From Verrucomicrobiota bacterium (lineage in GTDB: Bacteria; Verrucomicrobiota; Verrucomicrobiia; Opitutales; Opitutaceae), in contig JAEWKR010000134.1 in assembly GCA_023457715.1 (NCBI GenBank), forward strand, positions 1-15,656: a DNA stretch of 15,656 nt, given 5' to 3'. The notes under the pieces are model-generated. The model worked only from the letters and a program-made list of their open reading frames with translations. It was not told where the DNA came from and made no database searches. Shown one piece after another: positions 1-7,501 of this stretch; within the stretch, counting starts at the first letter, position 1, and the number at the start of each line of letters is the position of its first letter. The position numbers and the translations under genes are program-made.

Positions 1-59
1 CCTCGTAATCGAGCTTGGTTCTGGAAAGAATCGGCGGTGGGTATTGTTGAAGCAACCAA

Positions 60-87
60 GGGAGGGAGGGAGGGAGGGAGGGAGGGG
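60..87 (+). repeat. GGGA tandem repeat, G-quadruplex-forming motif
   Basis: Six GGGA units followed by GGGG give seven runs of three or more G separated by single A bases on the plus strand. This meets the usual sequence rule for a very stable short-loop G-quadruplex; the minus strand is the matching C-rich strand. A shorter related stretch follows at about 99-109. It lies beyond the hppA terminator, in the 176 bp left of hppA, where I see no gene. Positions 1-59 hold nothing I can identify. Confidence 0.8.
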
Positions 88-121
88 CCGCGCGCTTCCG
101 GGAGGGAGGTTTCGGGTCCAC

Positions 122-156
122 AAAAAAGCCGGCGTGACCCGAAGGTGACGCCGGCT
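122..156 (-). terminator. Rho-independent terminator of hppA
   Basis: On the minus strand, 20 nt past the hppA stop codon, a 9-bp perfect stem (arms 148-156 and 127-135, AGCCGGCGT on the plus strand) closes an inner part with a G-G mismatch, three further pairs and a CGAA tetraloop. The stem is followed directly by a run of six T on the minus strand (plus-strand A run 122-127). This is a textbook intrinsic terminator and supports hppA being the last gene of its transcript. Confidence 0.88.
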
Positions 157-176
157 GGAGTGGCAGGGGGACGGGC

Positions 177-2780
177 TTACTTGCCGGCGGCGGTGGCCAC
201 GGGCTCCTCTTCCTTCGGAGCGTCGGCGCCGAAGTGCTCTTCCATTTCGCGCATCTCCTTCGTCTCGCGTTTGCTCTGCCACACGGCCCAGGCGATGGCG
301 GCGGCGCAGAGTGTCGCAACCACGACGGCGACGACCCGCCCGGTGTTGCCGGTGGTCGGCGTCAGGAGGTTGTACTTGATGACCATGCCGAGGCTCAGGA
401 GGCTGACCATGTTCATCACCTTGATGAGCGGATTGATGGCGGGGCCGGCGGTGTCCTTGAGCGGGTCGCCCACGGTGTCGCCCGTGACCGCCGCCTTGTG
501 TGCTTCGGAGCCCTTGCCGCCATAGACGCCGTCTTCGATCAGTTTCTTGGCGTTGTCCCACGCGCCGCCCGCGTTCGCCATGAAGACGGCCAGCAGCTGC
601 CCGACGAGGATCATGCCGGCGAGGAAGCCGCCGAGCGCCTGCGTGCCGAGGAGGAAGCCGACGAGGAGCGGCGTGAGGATGGCCAGGAAGCCCGGGCCGA
701 TGAGTTCCTTTTGCGCGGTCGCCGTGCAGATATCGACGACGCGGCCGTAATTGGGCTTCTTCGTGCCGGCCCAGATCGCCTGGTCGCGGAACTGGTCCCG
801 GCACTCCTTCACGATCAGGAACGCCGCGCGGCCGACGGCCCGGATCAGCATCGAGCTGAAGAGGAAGGGAACGGCACCGCCCAGGAGGAACCCGAGGAAG
901 ACCATCGGATGGGCCACCGTGAGCTTGCCGGCCTCGGTGGCGTACTGGTCGGCGGTCATCAGGTGGATCTTGTCCTCGCTGCCCACCGCGATGACCGCGA
1001 TGAAACTGGAAAACAGGGACACGGCGGCGATGACGGCGGAGCCGATCGCGATGCCCTTCGTCTCGGCCTTGGTCGTATTGCCCACCGCGTCGAGGTCGGC
1101 GAGGATCTGGCGGGCGCGACGGTAGGAACCGGGCTGCTTCTTCTCCATTTCCTTCTCGTCGTAGCCCATCTCCCCAATGCCGTTCGCGTTGTCCGCGACG
1201 GGGCCGAACACGTCCATCGAGATGGTGTTGCCCGTCAGGGTCAGCATGCCGATGCCTGTCATCGCCACGCCGTAAGCCACGAACAGCGGCGGAGTGCCGG
1301 CGTAGCACATGAAGGACAGGAGGATGGCGCCGCCGATGGCGAGCACGGAGGCGACCGTGCTCTCGTAGCCGACCGCAAAGCCCTGGATGATATTCGTGGC
1401 GTGGCCGGTCTGGCAGCTCTTGGCCAGACTGCGCACCGGGGAATGCGACGTGTGGGTGAAGTAGCTGGTGATCTTGTTGAGCCCGATCGCCAGGACGACG
1501 CCGATGAAACAGGTCAGAACCGGACGGAGATCGGTGTTTTCAAGACCGAACGTGGCCCAGACCGGCAGCGCGGACGGGTCGCCGTTGGGGAAGCCGGCCG
1601 CCGCCATCGGATGCGAGGCAAGGTAGGCGCTGTCGAAGGTCAGGTAAAGCGCCCCCAGGATGAAGAAGCCTGCGACCGAGATCGCGGAACCGATCCAGAA
1701 GCCCCGATGCACGCTCTTCAGCGCGGTGTCGGAGGTGTCGTTGACGCCGGCCTTGACGGTGTAGGTGCTGATGATCGAGCCGAGAACGCCGATGCCGCGA
1801 ACCAGCAGCGGGAAGATGACGCCCTTGAGGCCGAAGGTCGCGAGACCCAGGATCATGGCGGCCACCATCGTCACCTCATAGCTTTCAAAGATGTCCGACG
1901 CCATGCCGGCGCAGTCGCCGACGTTGTCGCCCACGTTGTCGGCGATCGTGGCCGCATTGCGCGGATCGTCCTCGGGGATGTTCTTCTCGATCTTGCCCAC
2001 CAAATCGGCGCCGACGTCGGCCGCCTTCGTATAGATGCCGCCGCCGACGCGCATGAACAACGCGAGCAGCGTGCCGCCGAAGCCGAACCCGAGCAGCGCC
2101 TCATAGGCCTGTTCGCCGTAGGCGAGGAAGATCAAGGTGCCACCGAGCAGACCCAGGCCATCGGTCAGCATGCCGGTGACGGTCCCGGTGCGGTACCCCA
2201 GTTGCATCGCCTCGCCGTAGGACCGGCGGGCGGCGGCCGCGACACGAAGGTTGCCCTTGGTCGCCAGACGCATGCCGACAAACCCGACACACCAGCTGAA
2301 CAGCGAGCCCACCAGGAACGCGCCGGCGCGGCCCAGCTTGAAGGCCGACTCATCGCTCTGCGTCGTGAAGTAAAGGAGGACGGTGATGATGGCGATCAAC
2401 GGTCCCACCCGGCGAAACTGGGCCGCGAGGTAGGCATTGGCACCTTCGCGCACCGCGGCCGCGACCGCTTGCATCCGCGGGGTGCCCGAGTCGGCGGCTT
2501 CCACCTGGCGCGCGAGCGCCCAGGCGTAGATCAGTCCGGCGACCGCGATTCCGAGCACGATCAGCAGCGACCACAGTTCGAGGGGTGAATACTTCGGGTC
2601 GGTGAAGACGCTGAAGTACTTGAAGGCGGCGTGGGCGGCCGTCCCTTCGGGGGCGGCATCGGCGGCGCTCGCGAACGCAGGACGCGCAAAGAGGGCAGCC
2701 AGGAATCCAGCTGCCGCGGCACCAAGATAGTACTTCGTCATCCGCGGATGTCGAAGCGCCTTCATCGGGTTCAGTTTCAT
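177..2780 (-). CDS. hppA: Membrane-bound ion-pumping pyrophosphatase, K+-independent H+-PPase type
   Basis: This integral membrane enzyme hydrolyses cytoplasmic PPi and uses the energy to pump cations, in this subtype H+, out of the cytoplasm. Family motifs are all present: the PPi/Mg-binding block around residues 256-290 (DVGADLVGKIEKN followed by DNVGDNVGDCAGM), DVFGPVADNANGIGEM near 523-538, and the C-terminal GDTVGDPLKDTAGPAINPLIK. The signature GNTTKAETKG has Lys571 and Thr574 where K+-dependent enzymes have Ala and Gly, which in this family marks K+ independence. It is 867 aa, longer than the usual 660-780. The extra length includes about 60 N-terminal residues with a hydrophobic segment and an ASA/AFA-like cleavage site that resembles a signal peptide, and a loop near 380-420. 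ATG at 2780 is used; Met6 and Met14 are alternatives and none has a clear ribosome binding site. Pump ion (H+ rather than Na+) is inferred from the Lys/Thr signature. Confidence 0.96.
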   Translation of the reverse strand: MKLNPMKALRHPRMTKYYLGAAAAGFLAALFARPAFASAADAAPEGTAAHAAFKYFSVFTDPKYSPLELWSLLIVLGIAVAGLIYAWALARQVEAADSGTPRMQAVAAAVREGANAYLAAQFRRVGPLIAIITVLLYFTTQSDESAFKLGRAGAFLVGSLFSWCVGFVGMRLATKGNLRVAAAARRSYGEAMQLGYRTGTVTGMLTDGLGLLGGTLIFLAYGEQAYEALLGFGFGGTLLALFMRVGGGIYTKAADVGADLVGKIEKNIPEDDPRNAATIADNVGDNVGDCAGMASDIFESYEVTMVAAMILGLATFGLKGVIFPLLVRGIGVLGSIISTYTVKAGVNDTSDTALKSVHRGFWIGSAISVAGFFILGALYLTFDSAYLASHPMAAAGFPNGDPSALPVWATFGLENTDLRPVLTCFIGVVLAIGLNKITSYFTHTSHSPVRSLAKSCQTGHATNIIQGFAVGYESTVASVLAIGGAILLSFMCYAGTPPLFVAYGVAMTGIGMLTLTGNTISMDVFGPVADNANGIGEMGYDEKEMEKKQPGSYRRARQILADLDAVGNTTKAETKGIAIGSAVIAAVSLFSSFIAVIAVGSEDKIHLMTADQYATEAGKLTVAHPMVFLGFLLGGAVPFLFSSMLIRAVGRAAFLIVKECRDQFRDQAIWAGTKKPNYGRVVDICTATAQKELIGPGFLAILTPLLVGFLLGTQALGGFLAGMILVGQLLAVFMANAGGAWDNAKKLIEDGVYGGKGSEAHKAAVTGDTVGDPLKDTAGPAINPLIKVMNMVSLLSLGMVIKYNLLTPTTGNTGRVVAVVVATLCAAAIAWAVWQSKRETKEMREMEEHFGADAPKEEEPVATAAGK

Positions 2781-2939
2781 AGTGAGGTGTCTAGTGAAAC
2801 CGGTGGCGGTGGGCGCCGGGGGGACGGGAATTTCGACCGCGCTGTCTCCGCAGGCACCCGCTTGGGGGGCGGGGCCTTGAGACCGGGGCGCTGCGCGGGC
2901 GGAATTTCATGGCGGCCACTATTGCCGGTTATCGCTGAA

Positions 2940-2948
2940 ACTATACCA
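2940..2948 (-). promoter_or_regulatory. Possible extended -10 promoter for hppA
   Basis: The minus strand reads TGGTATAGT, an extended -10 element (TGn followed by a 5/6 match to TATAAT). No good -35 hexamer lies at the right distance, which extended -10 promoters can tolerate. It would give a leader of roughly 150 nt before the hppA start. Assignment rests on sequence pattern only. Confidence 0.35.
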
Positions 2949-2975
2949 GCCGGCGAATCGGGCGCTGCGCGTGAA

Positions 2976-3002
2976 TTGGCCAAAGCTCGGCGTTCTTATA
3001 CT
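2976..3002 (+). promoter_or_regulatory. Weak candidate promoter for the DUF4139 gene
   Basis: TTGGCC at 2976-2981 and TATACT at 2997-3002 are separated by 15 bp, shorter than the ideal 17. It points toward the DUF4139 gene and would give a leader of about 160 nt. It lies about 30 bp from the hppA candidate promoter on the opposite strand. Confidence 0.25.
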
Positions 3003-3169
3003 GCGCAGGGCGAATCGGACCTCAGTAGTCCGCGTAATGGGTCCGTGCAAGGCCCCTCCAATGGTGAGTTACGCTATTGGCGTGGGCGGTGCCGGGGCTT
3101 GCACCCGACGAAACCTTCCGCTCGCGCGTGTGTCCCGGGTGGGGTAGCTTGTCCGACTTTTTCCCACGC

Positions 3170-4615
3170 ATGAAATCCTTGCTCCTTGGCCTCGCGGCGC
3201 TGGCCGCGACGGCGATCTCGGCGGCGCAGCCCGCGCTCACCGTCTACAACCAGAACTTCGCCGTCGTCCGCGAACGCGTGCCGCTGGACCTCAAGGCGGG
3301 CGAGACCGCCGTCACGTTCCCCGGGGCCACGCTCCAGGTGGAGCCGGATTCCGTGGTGCTGCGGGATCCCGCCGGCAAGGTGGCTTTTCGGATTCTGGAG
3401 CAGAGCTACCGGGCCGACGTGATGTCCCAAAGCCTCATGCTCGACCTCAATGAGGGAAAGACGCTCGAGTTCCTGGTGCGCGATCAGGACGGACGCGAGT
3501 TTACCGTGAGCGGCAAGGTGGTGCGCAGCGGCCACGCCCCGGGGGGTGAAGCCACCTCGCCGATCGTCGAGGTCGACGGCAAACTGCGCTTTTCGCTGCC
3601 GGGCGAACCCTTGTTTCCCGCGTTGCCGGGCGATGGAATCCTGAAACCCACCCTCGGGTGGCGCATCGCGTCGCCGGCTGCGGCCAGGCTCGACGCGGAG
3701 CTCAGCTACCTGACGGGCGGGCTCAGCTGGCAGGCGGCATATAACTTCGTGGCGCCCGAGAAAGGCGACCTCGTGGACGTGATCGGGTGGGTGACCCTGG
3801 TCAACCAGAGCGGCAAGGGGTTCGACGGCGCGGCGGTGAAGCTGATGGCGGGGGACGTGAATCGCATCCCACCCGAAGCCCAGGACCAGTACCGCGGCAT
3901 CGTCATGCGGAAAATGGAAATGGCCGCGGCGTCCGGTGCGGCGGTCACCGAGAAAGCCTTCGACGAGTTCCATCTCTACACGCTGCCGCAACCGGTGACC
4001 CTGCGCGATCAGGAGACGAAACAGGTCGAGTTCATGCGCGCCACCGGCGTGCGGGCGCCGATCGTCTACGTGTACGATGGCGCGGCGCAGTACGCCGCTC
4101 TGCGCGGGGCGCACATGATCCAGGACCCGGGGTTCGGCATCGATACGGGCAATCGCAAGGTGGCGGTGATGCGGGAATTCAAGAACTCCGAGGAAAACCG
4201 GCTCGGTTTGCCGCTGCCGAAGGGCCGCGCCCGGTTCTACCGGCGGGACGACGCCGACGGCCGCGTCGAGTTCGTGGGTGAAAACCTGATCGAACACACG
4301 GCGAAGAACGAACTGCTGCGCATCCACACCGGCGACGCCTTCGATGTCGTCGGCGAGCGGATACGCACCGATTTTCGCAGCAGCGACCGGCAGGACTTCG
4401 CCGAGGAGGAGTTCGAAATCAAGCTGCGCAACCGCAAGTCGGAGCCGATCCAGGTGCGCGTGGTGGAGCGGCTGTACCGCTGGAACAACTGGCGGATCGT
4501 CAACCACTCCGACGCCTTCACGAAGAAGGACGCGCAGACCATCGAGTTCAGCATCCCGCTGAAGCCCGATGAAGAACGCAGCGTGAAGTACCGGGTGAGG
4601 TACGAGTGGAAATAG
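3170..4615 (+). CDS. Secreted DUF4139 domain-containing protein
   Basis: The 481-residue product has an N-terminal signal peptide (MKSLLLGLAALAATAISA, cleavage near residues 18-20), so it is probably exported. It matches the DUF4139 family, whose biochemical role is unknown: VYNQNFAVVRERVPLDL at 25-41, a central YLTGGLSWQAAYN block at 180-192, LMAGDVNR at 225-232, FDEFHLYTL at 264-272, and the C-terminal immunoglobulin-like strand region with EIKLRNRKSEPIQVRVVERLYRWNNW (about 416-441) ending in VKYRVRYEW. The frame stays open upstream to a TTG at 3077, but ATG 3170 is chosen because it begins exactly at a signal peptide. No strong ribosome binding site is visible. It stands alone, divergent from hppA and convergent with the GH28 gene. 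I do not assign a function beyond the family. Confidence 0.88.
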   Translation: MKSLLLGLAALAATAISAAQPALTVYNQNFAVVRERVPLDLKAGETAVTFPGATLQVEPDSVVLRDPAGKVAFRILEQSYRADVMSQSLMLDLNEGKTLEFLVRDQDGREFTVSGKVVRSGHAPGGEATSPIVEVDGKLRFSLPGEPLFPALPGDGILKPTLGWRIASPAAARLDAELSYLTGGLSWQAAYNFVAPEKGDLVDVIGWVTLVNQSGKGFDGAAVKLMAGDVNRIPPEAQDQYRGIVMRKMEMAAASGAAVTEKAFDEFHLYTLPQPVTLRDQETKQVEFMRATGVRAPIVYVYDGAAQYAALRGAHMIQDPGFGIDTGNRKVAVMREFKNSEENRLGLPLPKGRARFYRRDDADGRVEFVGENLIEHTAKNELLRIHTGDAFDVVGERIRTDFRSSDRQDFAEEEFEIKLRNRKSEPIQVRVVERLYRWNNWRIVNHSDAFTKKDAQTIEFSIPLKPDEERSVKYRVRYEWK

Positions 4616-4700
4616 GGAAAGGGAGAGTGAGGGTGAAAGGGAGCACCTTCACTTTCACCCTCACTTTCCCTTTCCCTTTCACTTTCCCTTTCCCTTTCCC
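4615..4700. repeat. Hexamer-repeat inverted repeat between convergent genes; probable bidirectional transcript end
   Basis: A 25-nt purine-rich arm (4615-4639, beginning GGGAAAGGGAGAGTGAGG) starts on the last base of the DUF4139 stop codon. Its inverted complement is at 4652-4676, with 24 Watson-Crick pairs and one G-U pair around a 12-nt loop. The pyrimidine arm continues as about eight hexamers of CTTTCC with variants CTTTCA and CCCTCA up to 4699. In RNA this would be a long hairpin followed by a U/C-rich tail, suited to ending transcription from the plus strand and possibly from both. The same architecture recurs at 8057-8162 and 8999-9129 with other units. Confidence 0.85.
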
Positions 4701-4701
4701 T

Positions 4702-4714
4702 CGCGCGGAGCGCG
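4702..4714 (-). other. GC hairpin directly after the GH28 stop codon
   Basis: CGCGC and GCGCG form a 5-bp stem around a 3-nt loop immediately 3' of the TGA at 4717-4715. No T run follows on the minus strand, so it is not a classical terminator by itself; it may help to end the GH28 transcript together with the neighbouring long inverted repeat. Confidence 0.35.
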
Positions 4715-6133
4715 TCAGTCTCCGCCCGCGGGCCGGGTGCTCAGGCTCTTGGGCAGCTTCTTGGGGAGAATGGTCACGTTTTCGAGGCTGATGCTGCCCG
4801 CGTGGGTTATCACCTCCGAAGTCTCCACGCCTTCGAACCGGCAGTCCTTGAGCTTGATCTGGTCGACCACGGCGCCGGGGAAGCTGGTGATGTAGAACAC
4901 GCGGGGCGACGAGGAGCTGGTGATGTTCTCGAGCTGCACGTTGCGCAGGAGGGGACGGTGGTCGCCCTTTGCGCCTTCCTCGTAGAGGAAGTCCACCGTG
5001 ACAATCGCCTCCTTGACCTGCCCGATGGTCACGTTGCGCATGAAGACGTTCTCGAGCCGGCCGCCGCGGCGGGCGTTCGATTTGAACCGGAGGGCGCGGT
5101 CGAGGTTGGGACTGTCCATCCGGCAGTTTTCGACGAAGACATTGCGCACGCCGCCCGCGATTTCGCTGCCGATCACGACGCCGCCATGGCCTTCCTTCAT
5201 CGTGCAGTTGCGGATGACGATGTTCTCCGAGGGCACGCCGACCCGGCGGCCGTCATCGTTGCGGCCGGACTTGATGGCGATGCAGTCGTCGCCGGTGTCG
5301 AAGTTGCAGCCTTCGATCAGCACGTCCTTGCACGAGTCGGGATCGCAGCCGTCGTTGTTCGGGCCGTGGGTGACAATGTCGAGATTGCGGATGATGACAT
5401 TCTCGCACAGCACGGGGTGGACCTCCCACATGGGAGACCGGCGGATCTTCACGCCTTCAATGAGCACGTTGCGGCTCCGATAGGGCTGGATGAAATTGGG
5501 CCGCAGGTAATGACCGGCGCCGAACACCCGCTCGGCAACGGGCACGCCGGCATCGGCCATCTGGTTGAGTTTTTTGACGTCGTCGTGCTGCGAGACCGGA
5601 GTGCCGCGGGCTTTCCAGGCCCACCAGTTCGAGTCGGCCGCGCCGCCGTCCAGCGTGCCTTTGCCGGTAACCGCGATGTTCTCCTGTCCGAAGGCGTAGA
5701 TGAGCGCGGAGTAATTCATGCATTCCGTGCCTTCCCACCGCGTGTGCACCACCGGGAGGTAGGCCGCCGGGTCCGTGCTGAACCGCAGCGTCGCCCCTTC
5801 CTCGAGATGGAGATCGACGTTGCTGCGGAGGTGGATGGCGCCGGTCAGAAAGTCACCGGCCGGAACGATCACGTGGCCGCCTCCCGCCGCGTGACAGGCG
5901 GCGATGGCGTCGCGGATGGCCGCGGTGCAATCGGTCTTGCCGCCGGCCACGGCGCCGAAATCCGTGATGGGAAACCGGCGGTCGGGGAATGTGGGCGCCT
6001 GGATGCGGGCCAGGATCTCGGCGGCGGTGTCCCACGTCACCGGCGCCGACGGAGCGGAACTGCTTTCAGGGGTGCTGAGACCGATCGTGGGGAGAATAAG
6101 AGCGGCAGCCATCAGGAGTGGGAGGCACTTCAT
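4715..6133 (-). CDS. Secreted glycoside hydrolase family 28 (polygalacturonase-like) enzyme
   Basis: GH28 enzymes hydrolyse alpha-1,4 bonds in pectin (polygalacturonan or rhamnogalacturonan) with a right-handed beta-helix fold. The 472-residue product starts with a signal peptide (MKCLPLLMAAALILPTIGLS). The head has the bacterial-type FPITDFGAVAGGKTDCTAAI block at 54-73. Catalytic motifs are complete: NND with Asp261, GDD with Asp282 and Asp283, GHG with His316, and RFK with Arg349 and Lys351. Parallel beta-helix repeats such as NVLIEGV, NVIIRNL, DVLIEGC and NIVIRNC run through the middle. ATG at 6133 is chosen because it begins the signal peptide; the frame remains open further upstream. The start codon is preceded by eight C and no Shine-Dalgarno sequence. 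Exact substrate cannot be read from the sequence. No transporter or other pectin gene lies beside it, so it looks like a stand-alone gene. Confidence 0.93.
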   Translation of the reverse strand: MKCLPLLMAAALILPTIGLSTPESSSAPSAPVTWDTAAEILARIQAPTFPDRRFPITDFGAVAGGKTDCTAAIRDAIAACHAAGGGHVIVPAGDFLTGAIHLRSNVDLHLEEGATLRFSTDPAAYLPVVHTRWEGTECMNYSALIYAFGQENIAVTGKGTLDGGAADSNWWAWKARGTPVSQHDDVKKLNQMADAGVPVAERVFGAGHYLRPNFIQPYRSRNVLIEGVKIRRSPMWEVHPVLCENVIIRNLDIVTHGPNNDGCDPDSCKDVLIEGCNFDTGDDCIAIKSGRNDDGRRVGVPSENIVIRNCTMKEGHGGVVIGSEIAGGVRNVFVENCRMDSPNLDRALRFKSNARRGGRLENVFMRNVTIGQVKEAIVTVDFLYEEGAKGDHRPLLRNVQLENITSSSSPRVFYITSFPGAVVDQIKLKDCRFEGVETSEVITHAGSISLENVTILPKKLPKSLSTRPAGGD

Positions 6134-6141
6134 GGGGGGGG
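6134..6141 (-). repeat. Homopolymer C8 tract abutting the GH28 start codon
   Basis: On the minus strand eight consecutive C immediately precede the ATG, in the position a ribosome binding site spacer would take. The rest of the 226-bp gap up to proB (6142-6359) shows no gene and no convincing promoter hexamers. Confidence 0.7.
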
Positions 6142-6359
6142 CGGAACACAAATTAGGACTCGTGTCCGAAAATGGGCAGCCCGGTCTCGTGGGCAAGCTA
6201 GAACACCGGAGGTGGCAGCGGGATCTCCTCACCGCCGCGGCGCGGTGCGGGCCCTCGGAAACCGGCCGACACGTGGCGCCGCGAGGGAGACACGGGATGT
6301 CGGTGGCTGCAGTGCTTCAGCCTGCGGGTTCGAGTGCCCCGCCTGCGCTCGTCCCTTGG

Positions 6360-7487
6360 CTACAACAGCGCGAGGTCGTCACGGTGGACCACTTCCAGCC
6401 GCTTGCGCGCGGGGAAGAGAGCCTCCATGGCCTCGCCCTTCTTGCCGGCGATGGCGGCGATGTCCCGGCTGGAGAAACGGGTCTTGCCGCGGGCGATCAC
6501 CCGATCGTCGGGGCCGGCGATGTTCACGATGTCACCCGCCGCAAATTCGCCCGTATGGCCGGTGACGCCGACGGCCAGCAGGCTCCGGCCCTGCTCCTGG
6601 AGCACCGGCACCGCGCACGGGTTGATCCGGATCGTGCCGGTGGGCCGCTGGAAATACGCGAGCCAGCGTTTCCGGGACTCCAGGGGCAGCCCGCTCGGCA
6701 CGAAGAACGTCCCTGGTCCCTGGCCGCGCAGCAGCCGCGCGACGATGTCCGGTTCGGCCCCGCTCGCAATGAACACGCCGCAGCCGGAACGGGTCGCGAG
6801 CTTTGCGGCCGAGATCTTGGTGATCATGCCGCCCACCGCGGTGGCGCTCGTCGTGCCGCCGGCCATGGCCTCGATCTCGGGTGTGATGCGCTCCACGACG
6901 GGCACGACTTTTCCCGTGCCCTTCATGTCGATCAGGCCGGGCGCCGTGGAAAGGATGAACAGGTACTGCGCCTGGGCGAGGCTGGCGACGAGGGCGGAAA
7001 GCGTGTCGTTGTCGCCGAAGCGGATCTCCTGGATTTCCGCGGAGCTGACCGTGTCGTTCTCGTTGAACACCGGGACTGCGCCATAGGCCAGGATCTGCTC
7101 CAGGCAGCCGGTGACATTGAGGTAGCGGTCGCGCGAACGAATGTCCTCGTGGGTGAGCAGCACCTGCGCGGCAATCAGGCCGTGCGGGGCCAGGCCGCGC
7201 TGCCATACCTGCATGAGCAGGCTCTGGCCGATCGCGGCGCAGGCCTGCTTGCGCGACGTTTCCTTCGGGCGCTTGGCGAGTTTCAACGCGCCGAGGCCCA
7301 GGCCGATCGCACCGGACGAAACAACAATGACTTCCGTGCCGCCGGCGCGAAGCGCGGCGATCTGGCCGCAGATTTCCGCGATGCGGGGCTCGTCCAGCTG
7401 CCCGATGCCCGAGGTGAGAACCCCCGTGCCCAGCTTGATGACGACGCGGCGGGGCGGCTTGGCGGTGAGCGAAAAGCGATGCGGCAC
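6360..7487 (-). CDS. proB: Glutamate 5-kinase
   Basis: ProB phosphorylates L-glutamate with ATP, the first and normally proline-inhibited step of proline biosynthesis in the cytoplasm. The 375-residue product has the amino acid kinase domain (about 14-260): VVIKLGTGVLT with Lys18, VSSGAIG with Ser58, FNENDTVSSAEI with Asp145, FGDNDTLSA with Asn160, and AVGGMITK at 217-224. A C-terminal PUA domain follows (about 284-370), with GTIRINPCAV, SLLAVGVTGHTGEF and GD. The nucleotide-contact Thr-Asp pair of the E. coli enzyme is Ser180-Thr181 here. GTG at 7487 is the best start, giving normal length, 14 nt after the frr stop; a TTG at 7505 overlapping the frr TGA is an alternative adding six residues. 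No Shine-Dalgarno is visible, so translation is probably coupled to frr. The partner gene proA is not in the window. Confidence 0.94.
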   Translation of the reverse strand: MPHRFSLTAKPPRRVVIKLGTGVLTSGIGQLDEPRIAEICGQIAALRAGGTEVIVVSSGAIGLGLGALKLAKRPKETSRKQACAAIGQSLLMQVWQRGLAPHGLIAAQVLLTHEDIRSRDRYLNVTGCLEQILAYGAVPVFNENDTVSSAEIQEIRFGDNDTLSALVASLAQAQYLFILSTAPGLIDMKGTGKVVPVVERITPEIEAMAGGTTSATAVGGMITKISAAKLATRSGCGVFIASGAEPDIVARLLRGQGPGTFFVPSGLPLESRKRWLAYFQRPTGTIRINPCAVPVLQEQGRSLLAVGVTGHTGEFAAGDIVNIAGPDDRVIARGKTRFSSRDIAAIAGKKGEAMEALFPARKRLEVVHRDDLALL

Positions 7488-7501
7488 GGGGCGCGGCGGA
7501 A

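Larger units (their letters stand above)
2781..3169. other. Divergent intergenic region between hppA and the DUF4139 gene
   Basis: This 389-bp stretch separates two genes transcribed away from each other. No coding frame in it looks real and no RNA gene was recognised. The half nearest hppA is very GC-rich; the part around 2940-3002 is more AT-rich and holds the only promoter-like hexamers on either strand. Confidence 0.6.

Noticed and set aside
234..2588. Open frame of 784 codons on the plus strand opposite hppA
   Set aside because: The minus strand encodes a complete pyrophosphatase with all motifs; the plus-strand product is a low-complexity shadow of alternating Glu, Arg, Ala and His.
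2781..3169. Riboswitch or structured leader before hppA
   Set aside because: No conserved riboswitch motif was recognised; high GC alone gives many weak stems.
3074..4507. Open frame of 477 codons on the minus strand opposite the DUF4139 gene
   Set aside because: The plus-strand frame has a signal peptide and a family match; this one has neither and contains shadow-type composition.
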